This document shows, piece after piece, positions 15,693-24,303 of a stretch of DNA of 34,100 nt. Made by a program: the position numbers and the translations under genes. The notes under the pieces are model-generated. The model searched no databases and was not told where the DNA came from. It worked only from the letters and a program-made list of their open reading frames with translations. How positions within the stretch are numbered: position 1 is the first letter of the stretch; each line of letters starts with the position of its first letter. Origin of the DNA: JBQTII01 sp052387905 (GTDB taxonomy: Bacteria; Actinomycetota; Actinomycetes; Sporichthyales; Sporichthyaceae); the NCBI GenBank assembly GCA_052387905.1, contig JBQTIR010000023.1, forward strand, positions 1 through 34,100, written 5' to 3'.

Positions 15693-16787
15693 ATGATCGA
15701 CTTCCCGCTGACTGGGCTTGACCACCTGCGCTTCGAGGTCGGGAATGCGCGCCAGGCTGCGCACTACTACTCCACGGCCTTCGGGATGCGGGTGATCGCC
15801 TACCGCGGCCCGGAGCAGGGATTCCGCGAGGTCGCCGAGTACGTGCTCGCGGCCGGGGACGCCCGCTTCGTCATCGCGGGCTCGCTGCGTCCGGACACCG
15901 ACCTGGCCACGCACGTGGCCGAGCACGGCGACGGGATCCGCGATATCGCGCTCGCGGTCACCGACGTTGCGCAGGCGTACGAGGTGGCCTGCGCCCGAGG
16001 TGCGACCGGACTCGCCCCACCGACGCAGTCCAGCGACGAAAACGGACTTCTCGTCACGGCGGCGATCGGGGCCTACGGGCAGACCCGCCACACGCTGATC
16101 GACCGCTCCGCCTATGCCGGCGCCTTCGCCCCGGGCTTCGTGGCCCGCTCGCCGATCGTGAGCCCGCGGATGCCGGTGTTCACCGACATCGACCACGTGG
16201 TCGGCAATGTCGAACTCGGGCGGATGGATGACTGGGTCGACTTCTACCGCCGCGTCATGGGCTTCACGAACATGGCGGAATTCGTCGGCGCCGACATCGC
16301 GACGGAGTACTCCGCGCTGATGAGCAAGGTCGTCGCCGACGGCACCCGCAAGGTGAAGTTCCCGCTCAACGAACCTGCGGCCGGCAAGAAGCGCTCGCAG
16401 ATCGACGAGTATCTCGACTTCTACCGCGGCCCGGGCGTGCAACACGTGGCGCTGGTGACCGCGGACATCCTGGGCAGCGTCGACGCGATGCGCGCGGGTG
16501 GCGTGGAGTTCCTCGCGACCCCGGTGAGCTACTACGACGACCCGGAACTTCGTGCCCGGATCGGTGAGGTCCGCGTCCCGGTCGAGGAGCTCAGATCCCG
16601 CGGGATCCTCGTCGACCGCGACGAGGACGGTTACCTGTTGCAGATCTTCACCCGCCCGGTTCAGGACCGCCCGACGGTGTTCTTCGAACTGATCGAGCGG
16701 CACGGCGCCACCGGCTTCGGCAAGGGCAACTTCAAGGCCCTCTTCGAGGCGATCGAAAGGGAGCAGGACGCCAGGGGAAACTTGTGA
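15693..16787 (+). CDS. hppD: 4-hydroxyphenylpyruvate dioxygenase
   Basis: The 364-residue non-haem iron(II) dioxygenase converts 4-hydroxyphenylpyruvate to homogentisate in tyrosine catabolism. The three metal ligands are His168 (DIDHVVGN), His251 (GVQHVAL) and Glu332 (VFFELIERHG), and the C-terminal helix region GFGKGNFKALFEAIEREQ is characteristic. Length is normal. Hydroxymandelate synthase is related, but this C-terminus and the absence of antibiotic genes favour HppD. No homogentisate dioxygenase or other pathway gene is in the window. The nearest purine-rich stretch (GAAGGA) abuts the ATG, so the start signal is unusual. It ends 12 bases from the convergent sbcC stop. Confidence 0.95.
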   Translation: MIDFPLTGLDHLRFEVGNARQAAHYYSTAFGMRVIAYRGPEQGFREVAEYVLAAGDARFVIAGSLRPDTDLATHVAEHGDGIRDIALAVTDVAQAYEVACARGATGLAPPTQSSDENGLLVTAAIGAYGQTRHTLIDRSAYAGAFAPGFVARSPIVSPRMPVFTDIDHVVGNVELGRMDDWVDFYRRVMGFTNMAEFVGADIATEYSALMSKVVADGTRKVKFPLNEPAAGKKRSQIDEYLDFYRGPGVQHVALVTADILGSVDAMRAGGVEFLATPVSYYDDPELRARIGEVRVPVEELRSRGILVDRDEDGYLLQIFTRPVQDRPTVFFELIERHGATGFGKGNFKALFEAIEREQDARGNL

Positions 16788-16799
16788 TCTGACATTTCG

Positions 16800-19424
16800 T
16801 CAGGCGACGACGGTCAGCTCGCTGCCGTGGCGGTACTTGCGGACGTGGACCTGGGCGGGAACCCGGGCGCGCAGTTCGGCGACGTGGCTGACGATCCCGA
16901 CGACCCGGCCGCCCTCACGTAGACCGTCGAGGACGTCCATCACCTCGTCGAGGGAGTCGGGGTCCAGGCTGCCGAAGCCCTCGTCCACGAACAACGAATC
17001 CAGCCGCGTCCCGCCCGCTTCGCCGCAGACGACATCCGCGAGGGCCAGTGCCAGGGCCAGGCTGGCCATGAAGGTCTCGCCGCCGGACAGGGTCGAGGTC
17101 TCCCGGTCGGTCCCGGTCCAGGAGTCGCGGACCAACAGACCCAGCCCAGCCTTGCGGCGCCCGTCGCGCCCGGTGTCGGTGTGGACGAGGGTGTAGCGGC
17201 CACCCGTCATCCGGTGCAGGCGCTGCCCCGCGACGACGGCTACCTCCTCCAGTCGCGCGGCGAGCACGAAGGCGGACAGGGTCATGCGACGGGTGTTCGC
17301 CCCCTGGCCGTTGACCAGGTCGGCGAGGGCGCGGACCTGCTCGGCCTCGGCAGCGACGGGCTCCAGCGCCGTGCGGGCCCGCTCGAACTCAGGCACCCGC
17401 CGGTCCAGGGCGACGCTGCGCTCACGGGCGGAGGCCGCCAGGGCGACGGCCTGGGTGTGTGCTGCGCGCGCGGCGGCCACCGCGGCCTCGGCGGCGGCGA
17501 TGTCCGCCGGCGGCATGAGGGCCACGTCGAGGTCGGGGTCGGCGAGCAGCGCCCGGGTGCCATCGACCTCGCGGCGGTGGGAATCGAGCTTGGCGGTAGC
17601 GGCGTCACACCAGGACCTGGTCCGTACCGCGGACGCGGCCGCGGCCAGGTCGACGAACCCGGCTGCCTCGGCGGCTTGCTCCGCCCCGGCGAGCTGCTCC
17701 TGCGCGGCCGTGTGCGCCACGGCCAGCTCGGCCAGTTCCGTATCGATCGCGGTGATGCGGGTATCGGCCGCCGGGAGCCGGGCCGCCGCGGCGGCGAGCC
17801 GGTCACGCTCGGCCCTGCTCGCGCGTAGCGCAGCGCGGACCGCGTCGTCGCCCGGCAGATACTCGGAGTCCTCGCAGCAGCTCTGCGCCAGCGCCGCCAG
17901 CCCGCCGTCGGCCAGCGCCGCGAGACGGTCGCCGGCGTCGCGGCGACGTTGCCCGGCCGCAGCGAGCTCGCTCGCGGCGGCGGCCGCGTGCTGCCCGACG
18001 AGTTCAGCCGCGACGCGCGCGCGCTCGGCATCCGAATCCGCTGCGTCCTCGTCGTCGGCCGTCACCCGCCCGGGCCGCCCGGCCGCCGGTGACGGGTGCT
18101 GCGCGGACCCGCACACCGGGCAGGACTCGCCCTGCTGCAGCGTGGCTGCCAGCTCGGCGACCATGGAGTCCAGCCGTTCGCGGCGCACCCGCAGGTACTC
18201 CTCCGCCAGGGTCGCGGCGGCCTCCCGGGCCTCGACGTGACGCTCGCGCCAGGTTCGGTCCGTCTCGGCCGCATCGCGGCAGGCCGCGAGCGCGAGCTGT
18301 ACCTCGTTGACCGCCTCGGTGAGCCGCTCGGCCCGCGGCAGGGCCTCGGCGGCCGCGCGGTCCTCGGCGCGCCGGGTGACCAGCTCGCCGCGCTCGGTGC
18401 CGGCGGCCTGCGCGCGGGCGGCGAGTTCGGTCAAGCGCGCCGACAAGTCCGCCGCGGTGCCTGATCTGGCGGCGAGGTAGGCGCTGACCCCTGCTGCCGC
18501 ACGTGCCAGCTCCAGCTCGGCTCGCAGCTCGACCAGGGAAGCCTCGGCCGCGGTGAGCTCGGCAAGCCGTGCTTCGGCCTGCCGACGCCGGTGTTGACGG
18601 TGCGCGAGGGTGCGGGTGGCCTCGGCGTTCGCGTCGGAGGCGGCCAGGGTGGCCGCGGCGATCTCCACCGCGTGCCGGCTCGTCATGACCGCGGCGACGT
18701 ACTGCTCGGCCAGGTCGCTCGCCCACACCGGGCCGGGCTCGCCCTCGGGCGGGTCGACCTCGGCGATCTGCGCGATCAGGCGCACGAGTACCCCGACCTC
18801 CTCCTGACGCTGAGTCAGCTCAGCGGCGGTGTCGCGCCGACGCTGCGCCAACCAGCTCTCCACGTCGCGGAATCGGTCGGTCCCGAACAGCCGCTCCAGC
18901 AGCGCGGCCCGCTCGTCCGAGGGCGCCCGCAGGAACCGGGCGAACTCGCCCTGGGGGAGCAGGATCACCTGGAAGAACTGCTCCGCCGACATCCCGAGCC
19001 GGTCAGCGATCTCGGCGTCGGCCTCCCCGGCGCGGGTCGAGACCGCGGCCCAGCCGGCCCCGTCGTACTGCTCCAGGAGCACCTTCGCCGGCTCGGTGGT
19101 CGTGCCGGTGCCGCGTACTTTGGCGCGTTCCTGCTCGGGTGAGCGGGTCACGCGCATCCGGCGCCCGCCAAGCGTCGCTTCCAGCCGGACCTCGGTGCGG
19201 GTGGCAGCCGCAGCGTGGTCCGAGCGCAGACGTCGCGCGGCCGCGCGCTGCCCGGGAAGGCGGCCGTAGAGCGCGAAGCCCAAGGCGTCGAGCAACGTCG
19301 ACTTCCCGGCCCCGGTCTCGCCGTGCAGCAGGAACAACCCCGAGGCGGCGAGGTCGTCGAAATCTACGGTGACAGTCCCGGCGAACGCGCCGAACGCGGT
19401 CACGTCCAACCGATGTGGCCTCAC
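16800..19424 (-). CDS. sbcC: SbcC, SMC-like ATPase of the SbcCD nuclease
   Basis: The 874-residue Rad50-type ATPase works with SbcD to process hairpins and double-strand ends. It has Walker A GETGAGKST (35-43), a Q-loop region LLPQGEFARFL, a long coiled coil split by the zinc hook CPVC (near 435), the ABC signature TLSGGETFMASLALALALAD and Walker B SLFVDEGFGSLD near the C-terminus. The coiled coil is somewhat shorter than in E. coli SbcC (about 1,050 residues). GTG at 19424 overlaps the sbcD stop by four bases, so the two are co-translated. Confidence 0.95.
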   Translation of the reverse strand: MRPHRLDVTAFGAFAGTVTVDFDDLAASGLFLLHGETGAGKSTLLDALGFALYGRLPGQRAAARRLRSDHAAAATRTEVRLEATLGGRRMRVTRSPEQERAKVRGTGTTTEPAKVLLEQYDGAGWAAVSTRAGEADAEIADRLGMSAEQFFQVILLPQGEFARFLRAPSDERAALLERLFGTDRFRDVESWLAQRRRDTAAELTQRQEEVGVLVRLIAQIAEVDPPEGEPGPVWASDLAEQYVAAVMTSRHAVEIAAATLAASDANAEATRTLAHRQHRRRQAEARLAELTAAEASLVELRAELELARAAAGVSAYLAARSGTAADLSARLTELAARAQAAGTERGELVTRRAEDRAAAEALPRAERLTEAVNEVQLALAACRDAAETDRTWRERHVEAREAAATLAEEYLRVRRERLDSMVAELAATLQQGESCPVCGSAQHPSPAAGRPGRVTADDEDAADSDAERARVAAELVGQHAAAAASELAAAGQRRRDAGDRLAALADGGLAALAQSCCEDSEYLPGDDAVRAALRASRAERDRLAAAAARLPAADTRITAIDTELAELAVAHTAAQEQLAGAEQAAEAAGFVDLAAAASAVRTRSWCDAATAKLDSHRREVDGTRALLADPDLDVALMPPADIAAAEAAVAAARAAHTQAVALAASARERSVALDRRVPEFERARTALEPVAAEAEQVRALADLVNGQGANTRRMTLSAFVLAARLEEVAVVAGQRLHRMTGGRYTLVHTDTGRDGRRKAGLGLLVRDSWTGTDRETSTLSGGETFMASLALALALADVVCGEAGGTRLDSLFVDEGFGSLDPDSLDEVMDVLDGLREGGRVVGIVSHVAELRARVPAQVHVRKYRHGSELTVVA

Positions 19425-20596
19425 GCGGCAACCTCGCGCGGCCCCGCCTCTTCGGAGCCGCGGCGCGCGACCGCGGCGAAGGCCTCGTCGAGCAACGCGG
19501 CCTCGGCGTCGGTGGCCACGGTTCCCCGCGCATGCGTGACGAAGTCCCGCGCGATCTCGCTGTCACTGCGCCCGCGCAGGCGGGTGCGGTAGTCGCGACC
19601 GTCGGCGGCGCATTCGGCCGGCGCCCATTCGAGCACGAGCACATGGGGGAAGCGGGTGCGCAGCCGATCCATCGCGGCCTCGGGCCGGGCCGCGTCGGTC
19701 AGGGTCACCGAGAGGAAGTCGCCGGCGAATTCGCTGAAGGCTGCACTCGTCAGCAGATCGTCCAGGGTGGAGCGCAGTGACCTGAGCCGACCGGGCACCG
19801 GCGCCTCGACGAACTCCACCGCGCCGAGCCCGCTGGCGTCGAGCTCGAGGAGCCAGGAGCCCTTGACGTGGGCCGCCTCGGAGAACGAGTACGCCAGGGG
19901 GGAACCGCAGTACCGCAGCTGCTCGGCCAGGGTCGCGCGGCCGTGCAGATGCCCCAGGGCCACGTAGTCGAACCCGTCGAACACCGACGCCGGCACCGCA
20001 CCGACCCCGCCGACGCTGAGGTCGCGCTCGGAATCGCTCGTCAGGCCGCCGGCGACCCAACCGTGGGCCATCGCGACCGAGCGCACACCGCGCCGGGCCA
20101 GGTCCGCGCGTGCCAGATCGGCTGCGCGACGTAGCACGGCCTCGTGCGAGCGCGTCTCGATCGGCGCGCCGGGCAGCTCGGCGCAGACGGCAGCCGGCTC
20201 CAGGTAGGGAATGGCGTAGACCGCGACCGGACCGTGCGTGTCCTCCAGCACGACCGGCTCGGCGACGGCGCTCACCCGCGTGCGCAGGTGGACCCCGGCG
20301 GCATCGACCAGGCGGTCGTTGATGCCGAGGCGTCGGGCCGAATCGTGGTTTCCGCTGATCAGGACGACCCGGGCACCGGCATCCCGGATCCGGAACAGCG
20401 CCTCGTTGCACAGCTCCACGGACTCCACCGGCGGCAGTGCCCGGTCATAGACGTCCCCGGCGATCAGCACCCCGTCGATGCGCTCGGCGCGCACCGTGGC
20501 GACCAGGTGGTCGACGAACGCGGCTTGGGCGCCGTGCAGGTCGGCGCGGTGCAAGGAACGCCCGAGATGCCAGTCGGAGGTGTGCAGCATTCGCAT
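19421..20596 (-). CDS. sbcD: SbcD, Mre11-type nuclease subunit
   Basis: The 391-residue metallophosphoesterase nuclease partners SbcC. The five phosphoesterase motifs are visible: HTSDWHLGR, GDVYDRA, SGNHDS, AHGWVAGG and ALGHLHGRA. The ATG at 20596 (MRMLHTSDWH) was chosen because family members begin within a few residues of the first motif; the open frame runs 67 codons further upstream without similarity. No ribosome-binding site is present, but a TAGCGT hexamer lies 7 bases upstream, which suggests a leaderless mRNA. It is divergent from clpS. Confidence 0.94.
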   Translation of the reverse strand: MRMLHTSDWHLGRSLHRADLHGAQAAFVDHLVATVRAERIDGVLIAGDVYDRALPPVESVELCNEALFRIRDAGARVVLISGNHDSARRLGINDRLVDAAGVHLRTRVSAVAEPVVLEDTHGPVAVYAIPYLEPAAVCAELPGAPIETRSHEAVLRRAADLARADLARRGVRSVAMAHGWVAGGLTSDSERDLSVGGVGAVPASVFDGFDYVALGHLHGRATLAEQLRYCGSPLAYSFSEAAHVKGSWLLELDASGLGAVEFVEAPVPGRLRSLRSTLDDLLTSAAFSEFAGDFLSVTLTDAARPEAAMDRLRTRFPHVLVLEWAPAECAADGRDYRTRLRGRSDSEIARDFVTHARGTVATDAEAALLDEAFAAVARRGSEEAGPREVAA

Positions 20597-20603
20597 GTCG
20601 AGA

Positions 20604-20609
20604 ACGCTA
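20604..20609 (-). promoter_or_regulatory. candidate -10 box of leaderless sbcD
   Basis: On the minus strand TAGCGT lies exactly 7 bases before the ATG at 20596. The 98-base gap to clpS must also hold the clpS promoter. Confidence 0.5.
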
Positions 20610-20693
20610 AGACCACCCACCGACAGTTCCGCTGCAGCCGCGGCGCGCCGCCGCGTGTCCCCCCGAAACGATCGGAAGTGGGAGCATGGGGCC

Positions 20694-20984
20694 ATGTCCG
20701 TGGCACCCGCCGAGGTCGAGCGGCCGATCACCGAACCCGTGGTCGACCTCGACGTCCCCTGGGTGACCATCGTCTGGAACGACCCGGTGAACCTCATGTC
20801 GTACGTGTCCTTCGTCTTCCAGACCTACTTCGGCTACAGCAAGAAGAAGGCGACCAAGCTCATGCTCGACGTCCATCACGCCGGGCGCGCGGTGGTGTCC
20901 TCGGGCACCCGCGAGGAGATGGAACGTGACGTCAGCGCGATGCATGGCTACGGCCTGTGGGCCACGCTGAAGAAGGACGACTAG
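20694..20984 (+). CDS. clpS: ClpS adaptor of ClpAP/ClpCP protease
   Basis: The 96-residue adaptor delivers N-degron substrates to the Clp ATPase. The core VTIVWNDPVNLMSYVSFVF contains the canonical WNDPVN turn and the hydrophobic N-end-residue pocket; KKKATKLMLDVHHAGRAVV and REEMERDVSAMHGYGLWATL complete the fold. ATG 20694 fits family length; GGGAG lies upstream. It heads the conserved clpS-DUF2017-mec-cysO-cysM block and is three bases from DUF2017. Confidence 0.96.
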   Translation: MSVAPAEVERPITEPVVDLDVPWVTIVWNDPVNLMSYVSFVFQTYFGYSKKKATKLMLDVHHAGRAVVSSGTREEMERDVSAMHGYGLWATLKKDD

Positions 20985-20987
20985 CGC

Positions 20988-21536
20988 ATGTGGGTGAAGC
21001 GGGGGCGGGGTGGTTTCGTCGCGCTCGAACTCGACCCCCACGAAGCGGCGATCGTCCGCAACGCCTTCGGTGAGCTGCTGGTACTGCTCGGCACCCGGGA
21101 GTCCGACGACGGCGCGCAGACCGCCGAGATCGCCCCGGGGGTCCTCGACCCGTTCGCCGACACCGTCGACCGGTCGCGGCCCGCCGACCCGGCGCTGGCC
21201 CGGCTGCTGCCCGACGCCTACCCGGACGACCCGGAGGCCACCGCCGAGTTCCGTCGCTTCACCGAGGCCGACCTGGTGGCCGGCAAACGGGCCAACGTCG
21301 AGATGCTGCTGTCCACCCTCGGGCCGGGCCCGGTGACCCTGGACCCCGCCCAGGCCCACGCCTGGCTCTTCGCGCTCAACGACTTGCGCCTGATGCTCGG
21401 CAGCCGGCTGGAGGTCGACGAGGACTACGCTCAGCGGGTCGCCGACATGAGCCCGGAGCACCCCCTGCTCCCGGCGTTCGCCCTCTACGAGTGGCTCACC
21501 GCCCTGCAGGACGCCCTGGTCCACGCCCAACGTTAA
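20988..21536 (+). CDS. DUF2017 family protein
   Basis: The 182-residue protein belongs to the actinobacterial DUF2017 family that always accompanies clpS (Rv1332 in M. tuberculosis). Visible blocks are LDPHEAAIVRNAFGELLVLL near the N-terminus, RLLPDAYPDDPEATAEFRRF in the middle and AWLFALNDLRLMLGSRLEV toward the end. It is soluble and mostly helical. Function is unknown; a role with ClpS in proteolysis is only implied by gene order. The stop is one base from an ATG and three bases from the GTG used for mec. Confidence 0.92.
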   Translation: MWVKRGRGGFVALELDPHEAAIVRNAFGELLVLLGTRESDDGAQTAEIAPGVLDPFADTVDRSRPADPALARLLPDAYPDDPEATAEFRRFTEADLVAGKRANVEMLLSTLGPGPVTLDPAQAHAWLFALNDLRLMLGSRLEVDEDYAQRVADMSPEHPLLPAFALYEWLTALQDALVHAQR

Positions 21537-21539
21537 GAT

Positions 21540-21965
21540 GTGGGTGTGCTGACTATCGACGTCGTGACGCGGGACGCGATCATCGCCCACGCCCGCGCGG
21601 ACCACCCGGATGAGGCGTGCGGGGTGGTCGCGGGACCGGCGGGAACCGACCGTCCGGCGCGCTTCATCCCGATGCCGAACGCGGCCCGCTCCACCACGTT
21701 CTACGAGTTCGACTCCCTGGATCTGCTCAAGCTCTACCGGGAGATGGACGACCGCGACGAGGAGCCGGTGATCGTCTACCACTCCCACACCGCGACCGAG
21801 GCCTACCCGTCGCGCACCGACATCAGTTACGCCTCGGAGCCGAATGCGCACTATGTGCTCGTGTCGACGAAGGAGCCCGACACCGTCGAGTTCCGGTCCT
21901 TTCGGATCGTGGAGGGGGTCGTCACCGAGGAGCCGGTGAAGGTCGTGGAGTCCTACGTGGCATGA
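21540..21965 (+). CDS. mec: Mec, JAMM metalloprotease of the CysO pathway
   Basis: The 141-residue JAB1/MPN+ zinc protease releases cysteine from the CysO-cysteine adduct. The catalytic set is complete: DEACGVV supplies the glutamate and YHSHTATEAYPSRTD the HxH...SxxD zinc ligands. GTG 21540 is used here; GTG 21546 would remove two residues. In this organism it may also trim the C-terminal Ser-Ile from the CysO precursor, since CysO does not end in Gly-Gly. It lies between DUF2017 and cysO, with a 144-base gap before cysO. Confidence 0.93.
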   Translation: MGVLTIDVVTRDAIIAHARADHPDEACGVVAGPAGTDRPARFIPMPNAARSTTFYEFDSLDLLKLYREMDDRDEEPVIVYHSHTATEAYPSRTDISYASEPNAHYVLVSTKEPDTVEFRSFRIVEGVVTEEPVKVVESYVA

Positions 21966-22072
21966 GCACCTGGAATGACCGCAGCGTGCTGACAGTTGCC
22001 GCATGTGAGCCCCCGCCCGGCGGTCGGGCAGACTGACCCCCGACGTCTGGCCTGAGACGGCCTACAACGCCA

Positions 22073-22086
22073 CCCCTCACCAGGGG
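22073..22086 (+). repeat. small hairpin in the cysO leader
   Basis: CCCCT (22073-22077) and AGGGG (22082-22086) enclose CACC and are followed by AAAA. It lies 24 bases before the cysO ATG in a 144-base gap. I recognise no riboswitch consensus there. Confidence 0.35.
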
Positions 22087-22109
22087 AAAACGAATCTGGA
22101 GCACACCTG

Positions 22110-22388
22110 ATGGCCATCGAGGTCCGTATCCCGACGATCCTCCGGCAGTACACCGACGGCGCGAAGGCCGTCGAGGGCGCCGGGAAGACCCTCGATGAGC
22201 TCTTCGACGATCTGGAGTCCCGGCACGCGGGCCTGCGGACCCGCCTCGTCGATGACAACGGCCTGCGCCGCTTCGTCAACGTCTACCTCAACGACGAGGA
22301 CGTGCGATTTCTTGGCGGGCTGACCACCGAGCTCGCCGACGGGGACAGCGTCACGATCCTGCCTGCCGTCGCCGGCGGATCCATCTGA
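22110..22388 (+). CDS. cysO: CysO, ubiquitin-like sulfur carrier with C-terminal Ser-Ile extension
   Basis: The 92-residue MoaD/ThiS-family beta-grasp protein carries sulfur as a C-terminal thiocarboxylate for CysM. IPTILRQYTDGAKAV, RFVNVYLNDEDVRFLGG and DGDSVTILPAVAGG match CysO of M. tuberculosis closely. Unlike that protein, which ends in Gly-Gly, this one ends GGSI, so the two extra residues must be removed before adenylation and sulfuration; the adjacent JAMM protease Mec is the obvious candidate. GGAG (22098-22101) lies 8 bases before the ATG. It is followed by cysM after 46 bases. The activating MoeB/MoeZ-type enzyme is elsewhere. Confidence 0.95.
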   Translation: MAIEVRIPTILRQYTDGAKAVEGAGKTLDELFDDLESRHAGLRTRLVDDNGLRRFVNVYLNDEDVRFLGGLTTELADGDSVTILPAVAGGSI

Positions 22389-22434
22389 CCTGCGGTTTCG
22401 GCCCCCGGGCCGGCCGCGTGGGATTGGTGAAACC

Positions 22435-23382
22435 GTGCGCTTCGATTCGCTGCTGGACTCCGTCGGCCGTACCCCGCTCGTGGGGCTGCCGCGGCTCTCG
22501 CCGTCCCCGGACGTGCGCCTGTGGGCCAAGCTCGAGGACCACAACCCGACGGGCTCGATCAAGGACCGCGCCGCCCTGCGGATGATCCTTGAGGGTGAGA
22601 AGGACGGCCGGCTCAAGCCCGGCTGCACGATCCTGGAGCCCACCTCGGGCAACACCGGTATCTCGCTGGCGATGGCGGCGAAGCTGCGTGGCTACCGGAT
22701 GGTGTGCGTGATGCCGGAGAACACCTCCGAGGAACGCCGTCAGATCCTGCGCATGTGGGGCGCGGAGATCGTGCCTTCACCGGCCGCCGGCGGCTCCAAC
22801 GAGGCTGTGCGGGTCGCGAAGCGGATGGCCGAGGAGCACCCCGACTGGGTGCTGCTCTACCAGTACGGCAACCCGGCGAACCCGCAGGCGCATTACGAAG
22901 GCACCGGGCCGGAGCTGCTGGAGGACCTGCCCACCATCACGCACTTCGTCGCCGGCCTGGGCACTACCGGAACGCTGATGGGCGTCGGTCGGTTCTTCCG
23001 CGAGCACAAACCCGACGTGGCGATCGTGGCCGCCGAGCCCCGTTACGGCGAGCTGGTCTACGGGTTGCGCAACATGGATGAGGGTTTCGTCCCCGAGCTG
23101 TACGACCCCTCCCTGATCGACGCCCGGTTCTCCGTCGGTCCCCGCGACGCGGTGCGCCGCACGCGTCAGCTGATCGAGGAGGAAGGCATTTTCGCCGGCA
23201 TCTCCACCGGTGCGATCCTGCACGCGGCCCTGGGCCAGGCCGCCAAGTCGGTCGCCGCCGGCCAGCGCGCCGACATCGCGTTCATCGTGTGTGACGGCGG
23301 CTGGAAGTACCTGTCCACCGGTGCCTACTCCGGAACGATCGCTGAAGCCGAAGAGAGACTCGAGGGTCAACTGTGGGCGTAA
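22435..23382 (+). CDS. cysM: CysM, CysO-dependent cysteine synthase
   Basis: The 315-residue PLP enzyme of the cysteine synthase family has the Schiff-base lysine in NPTGSIKDRAA, the substrate loop SGNTGIS and the phosphate-binding GTTGTLMGVGR. Gene order with cysO and mec makes it the O-phosphoserine-using CysM that receives sulfur from CysO thiocarboxylate. The length fits that family (about 320). GTG start. It precedes murI by 99 bases. Confidence 0.95.
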   Translation: MRFDSLLDSVGRTPLVGLPRLSPSPDVRLWAKLEDHNPTGSIKDRAALRMILEGEKDGRLKPGCTILEPTSGNTGISLAMAAKLRGYRMVCVMPENTSEERRQILRMWGAEIVPSPAAGGSNEAVRVAKRMAEEHPDWVLLYQYGNPANPQAHYEGTGPELLEDLPTITHFVAGLGTTGTLMGVGRFFREHKPDVAIVAAEPRYGELVYGLRNMDEGFVPELYDPSLIDARFSVGPRDAVRRTRQLIEEEGIFAGISTGAILHAALGQAAKSVAAGQRADIAFIVCDGGWKYLSTGAYSGTIAEAEERLEGQLWA

Positions 23383-23437
23383 CCGACTGAGCGTTAACAC
23401 CCGTTCACCTGGGGAAATGTGACCGAGGCGACCGGGC

Positions 23438-23477
23438 GTTTCCGTACTGTTTCCGCGCTGTCTCCCGTAGCGTTTCC
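23438..23477 (+). promoter_or_regulatory. three GTTTCC repeats in the murI promoter region
   Basis: GTTTCC occurs at 23438-23443, 23449-23454 and 23472-23477, the first two one helical turn apart. They surround the candidate -10 box, so they could bind a regulator. Function is inferred. Confidence 0.35.
23468..23473 (+). promoter_or_regulatory. candidate -10 box of leaderless murI
   Basis: TAGCGT lies 8 bases before ATG 23482 with no ribosome-binding site between. The same hexamer is used in front of sbcD. Confidence 0.5.
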
Positions 23478-23481
23478 AGCT

Positions 23482-24303
23482 ATGTCCGAGGCTGCGATCG
23501 GCATTTTCGACAGTGGGGTCGGAGGCCTCACTGTCGCTCGGGCTGTCCTCGACCAGCTGCCACATGAACCGATCGTCTACGTCGGCGACACCGCGAACAG
23601 TCCCTACGGGCCGCGCCCGATCGCCGCTGTCCGGGCGCTCTCGCTCGCGGTGCTGGACCACCTGGTCGACGAGGGCGTGAAGCTGCTGGTGATCGCCTGC
23701 AACACCGCGTCGGCCGCGGTTCTTCGCGATGCCCGGGAGCGCTACTCGGTCCCGGTGGTCGAGGTGATCAGCCCGGCGGTGCGGGGGGCCATCACGGCCA
23801 CCCGCAACAACCGCGTCGGGGTGATCTGTACGCAGGCCACCATGACCTCGGCCGCCTATCCGGACGCCTTCACCGCGGCCCCGCACGTGCAGCTCACCGT
23901 CGCCGCCGCGCCCCAGTTCGTCGAGTTCGCCGAGCGCGGCCGCACCACCGGGCCCGAGGTCCTGGAGGTGGCCGCGCAGTACCTCGCGCCGCTGATCGCC
24001 GCCGACGTGGACACCGTCGTGCTCGGTTGCACCCACTACCCGTTGCTGGCCGGGGCGATCGCGCATGTGCTCGGACCCGAGGTCACCTTGGTCTCCAGCG
24101 CAGAGGAGACCGCCAAGGACGTCTACCGGGTGCTCACCGAGAACGACCTGCTGCGCTCGGCGCAGCTTCCCGCGCCGCGTCACCGCTTCCTCGCCACCGG
24201 CGACCGCCAGCCCTTCGCGGCAGTCGGGCGCCGCTTCCTCGGTCCGGACATCGGCGTCGTCGAGGCGCTGGGTCAGGTAGGCGTGATGGGGGCCATTGCA
24301 TGA
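23482..24303 (+). CDS. murI: glutamate racemase
   Basis: The 273-residue racemase supplies D-glutamate for peptidoglycan. It has IFDSGVGGLTV, the catalytic cysteines in ACNTAS and GCTHYP, and VGDTANSPYGPRP near the N-terminus. ATG 23482 was chosen over the upstream GTG 23419 because the family begins a few residues before IGIFDSG. The stop overlaps the ATG of a 27-codon micro-ORF (ATGA). In M. tuberculosis a rhomboid gene precedes murI; it is missing here. Confidence 0.96.
   Translation: MSEAAIGIFDSGVGGLTVARAVLDQLPHEPIVYVGDTANSPYGPRPIAAVRALSLAVLDHLVDEGVKLLVIACNTASAAVLRDARERYSVPVVEVISPAVRGAITATRNNRVGVICTQATMTSAAYPDAFTAAPHVQLTVAAAPQFVEFAERGRTTGPEVLEVAAQYLAPLIAADVDTVVLGCTHYPLLAGAIAHVLGPEVTLVSSAEETAKDVYRVLTENDLLRSAQLPAPRHRFLATGDRQPFAAVGRRFLGPDIGVVEALGQVGVMGAIA

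Noticed and set aside
15189..16703. 504-codon minus-strand frame opposite the helicase end and hppD
   Set aside because: Antisense shadow; hppD and the helicase are certain in the other direction.
21966..22109. SAM or other sulfur riboswitch before cysO
   Set aside because: The gap is long enough, but I could not find a conserved riboswitch core or a multi-stem fold; only a 5-bp hairpin is evident.
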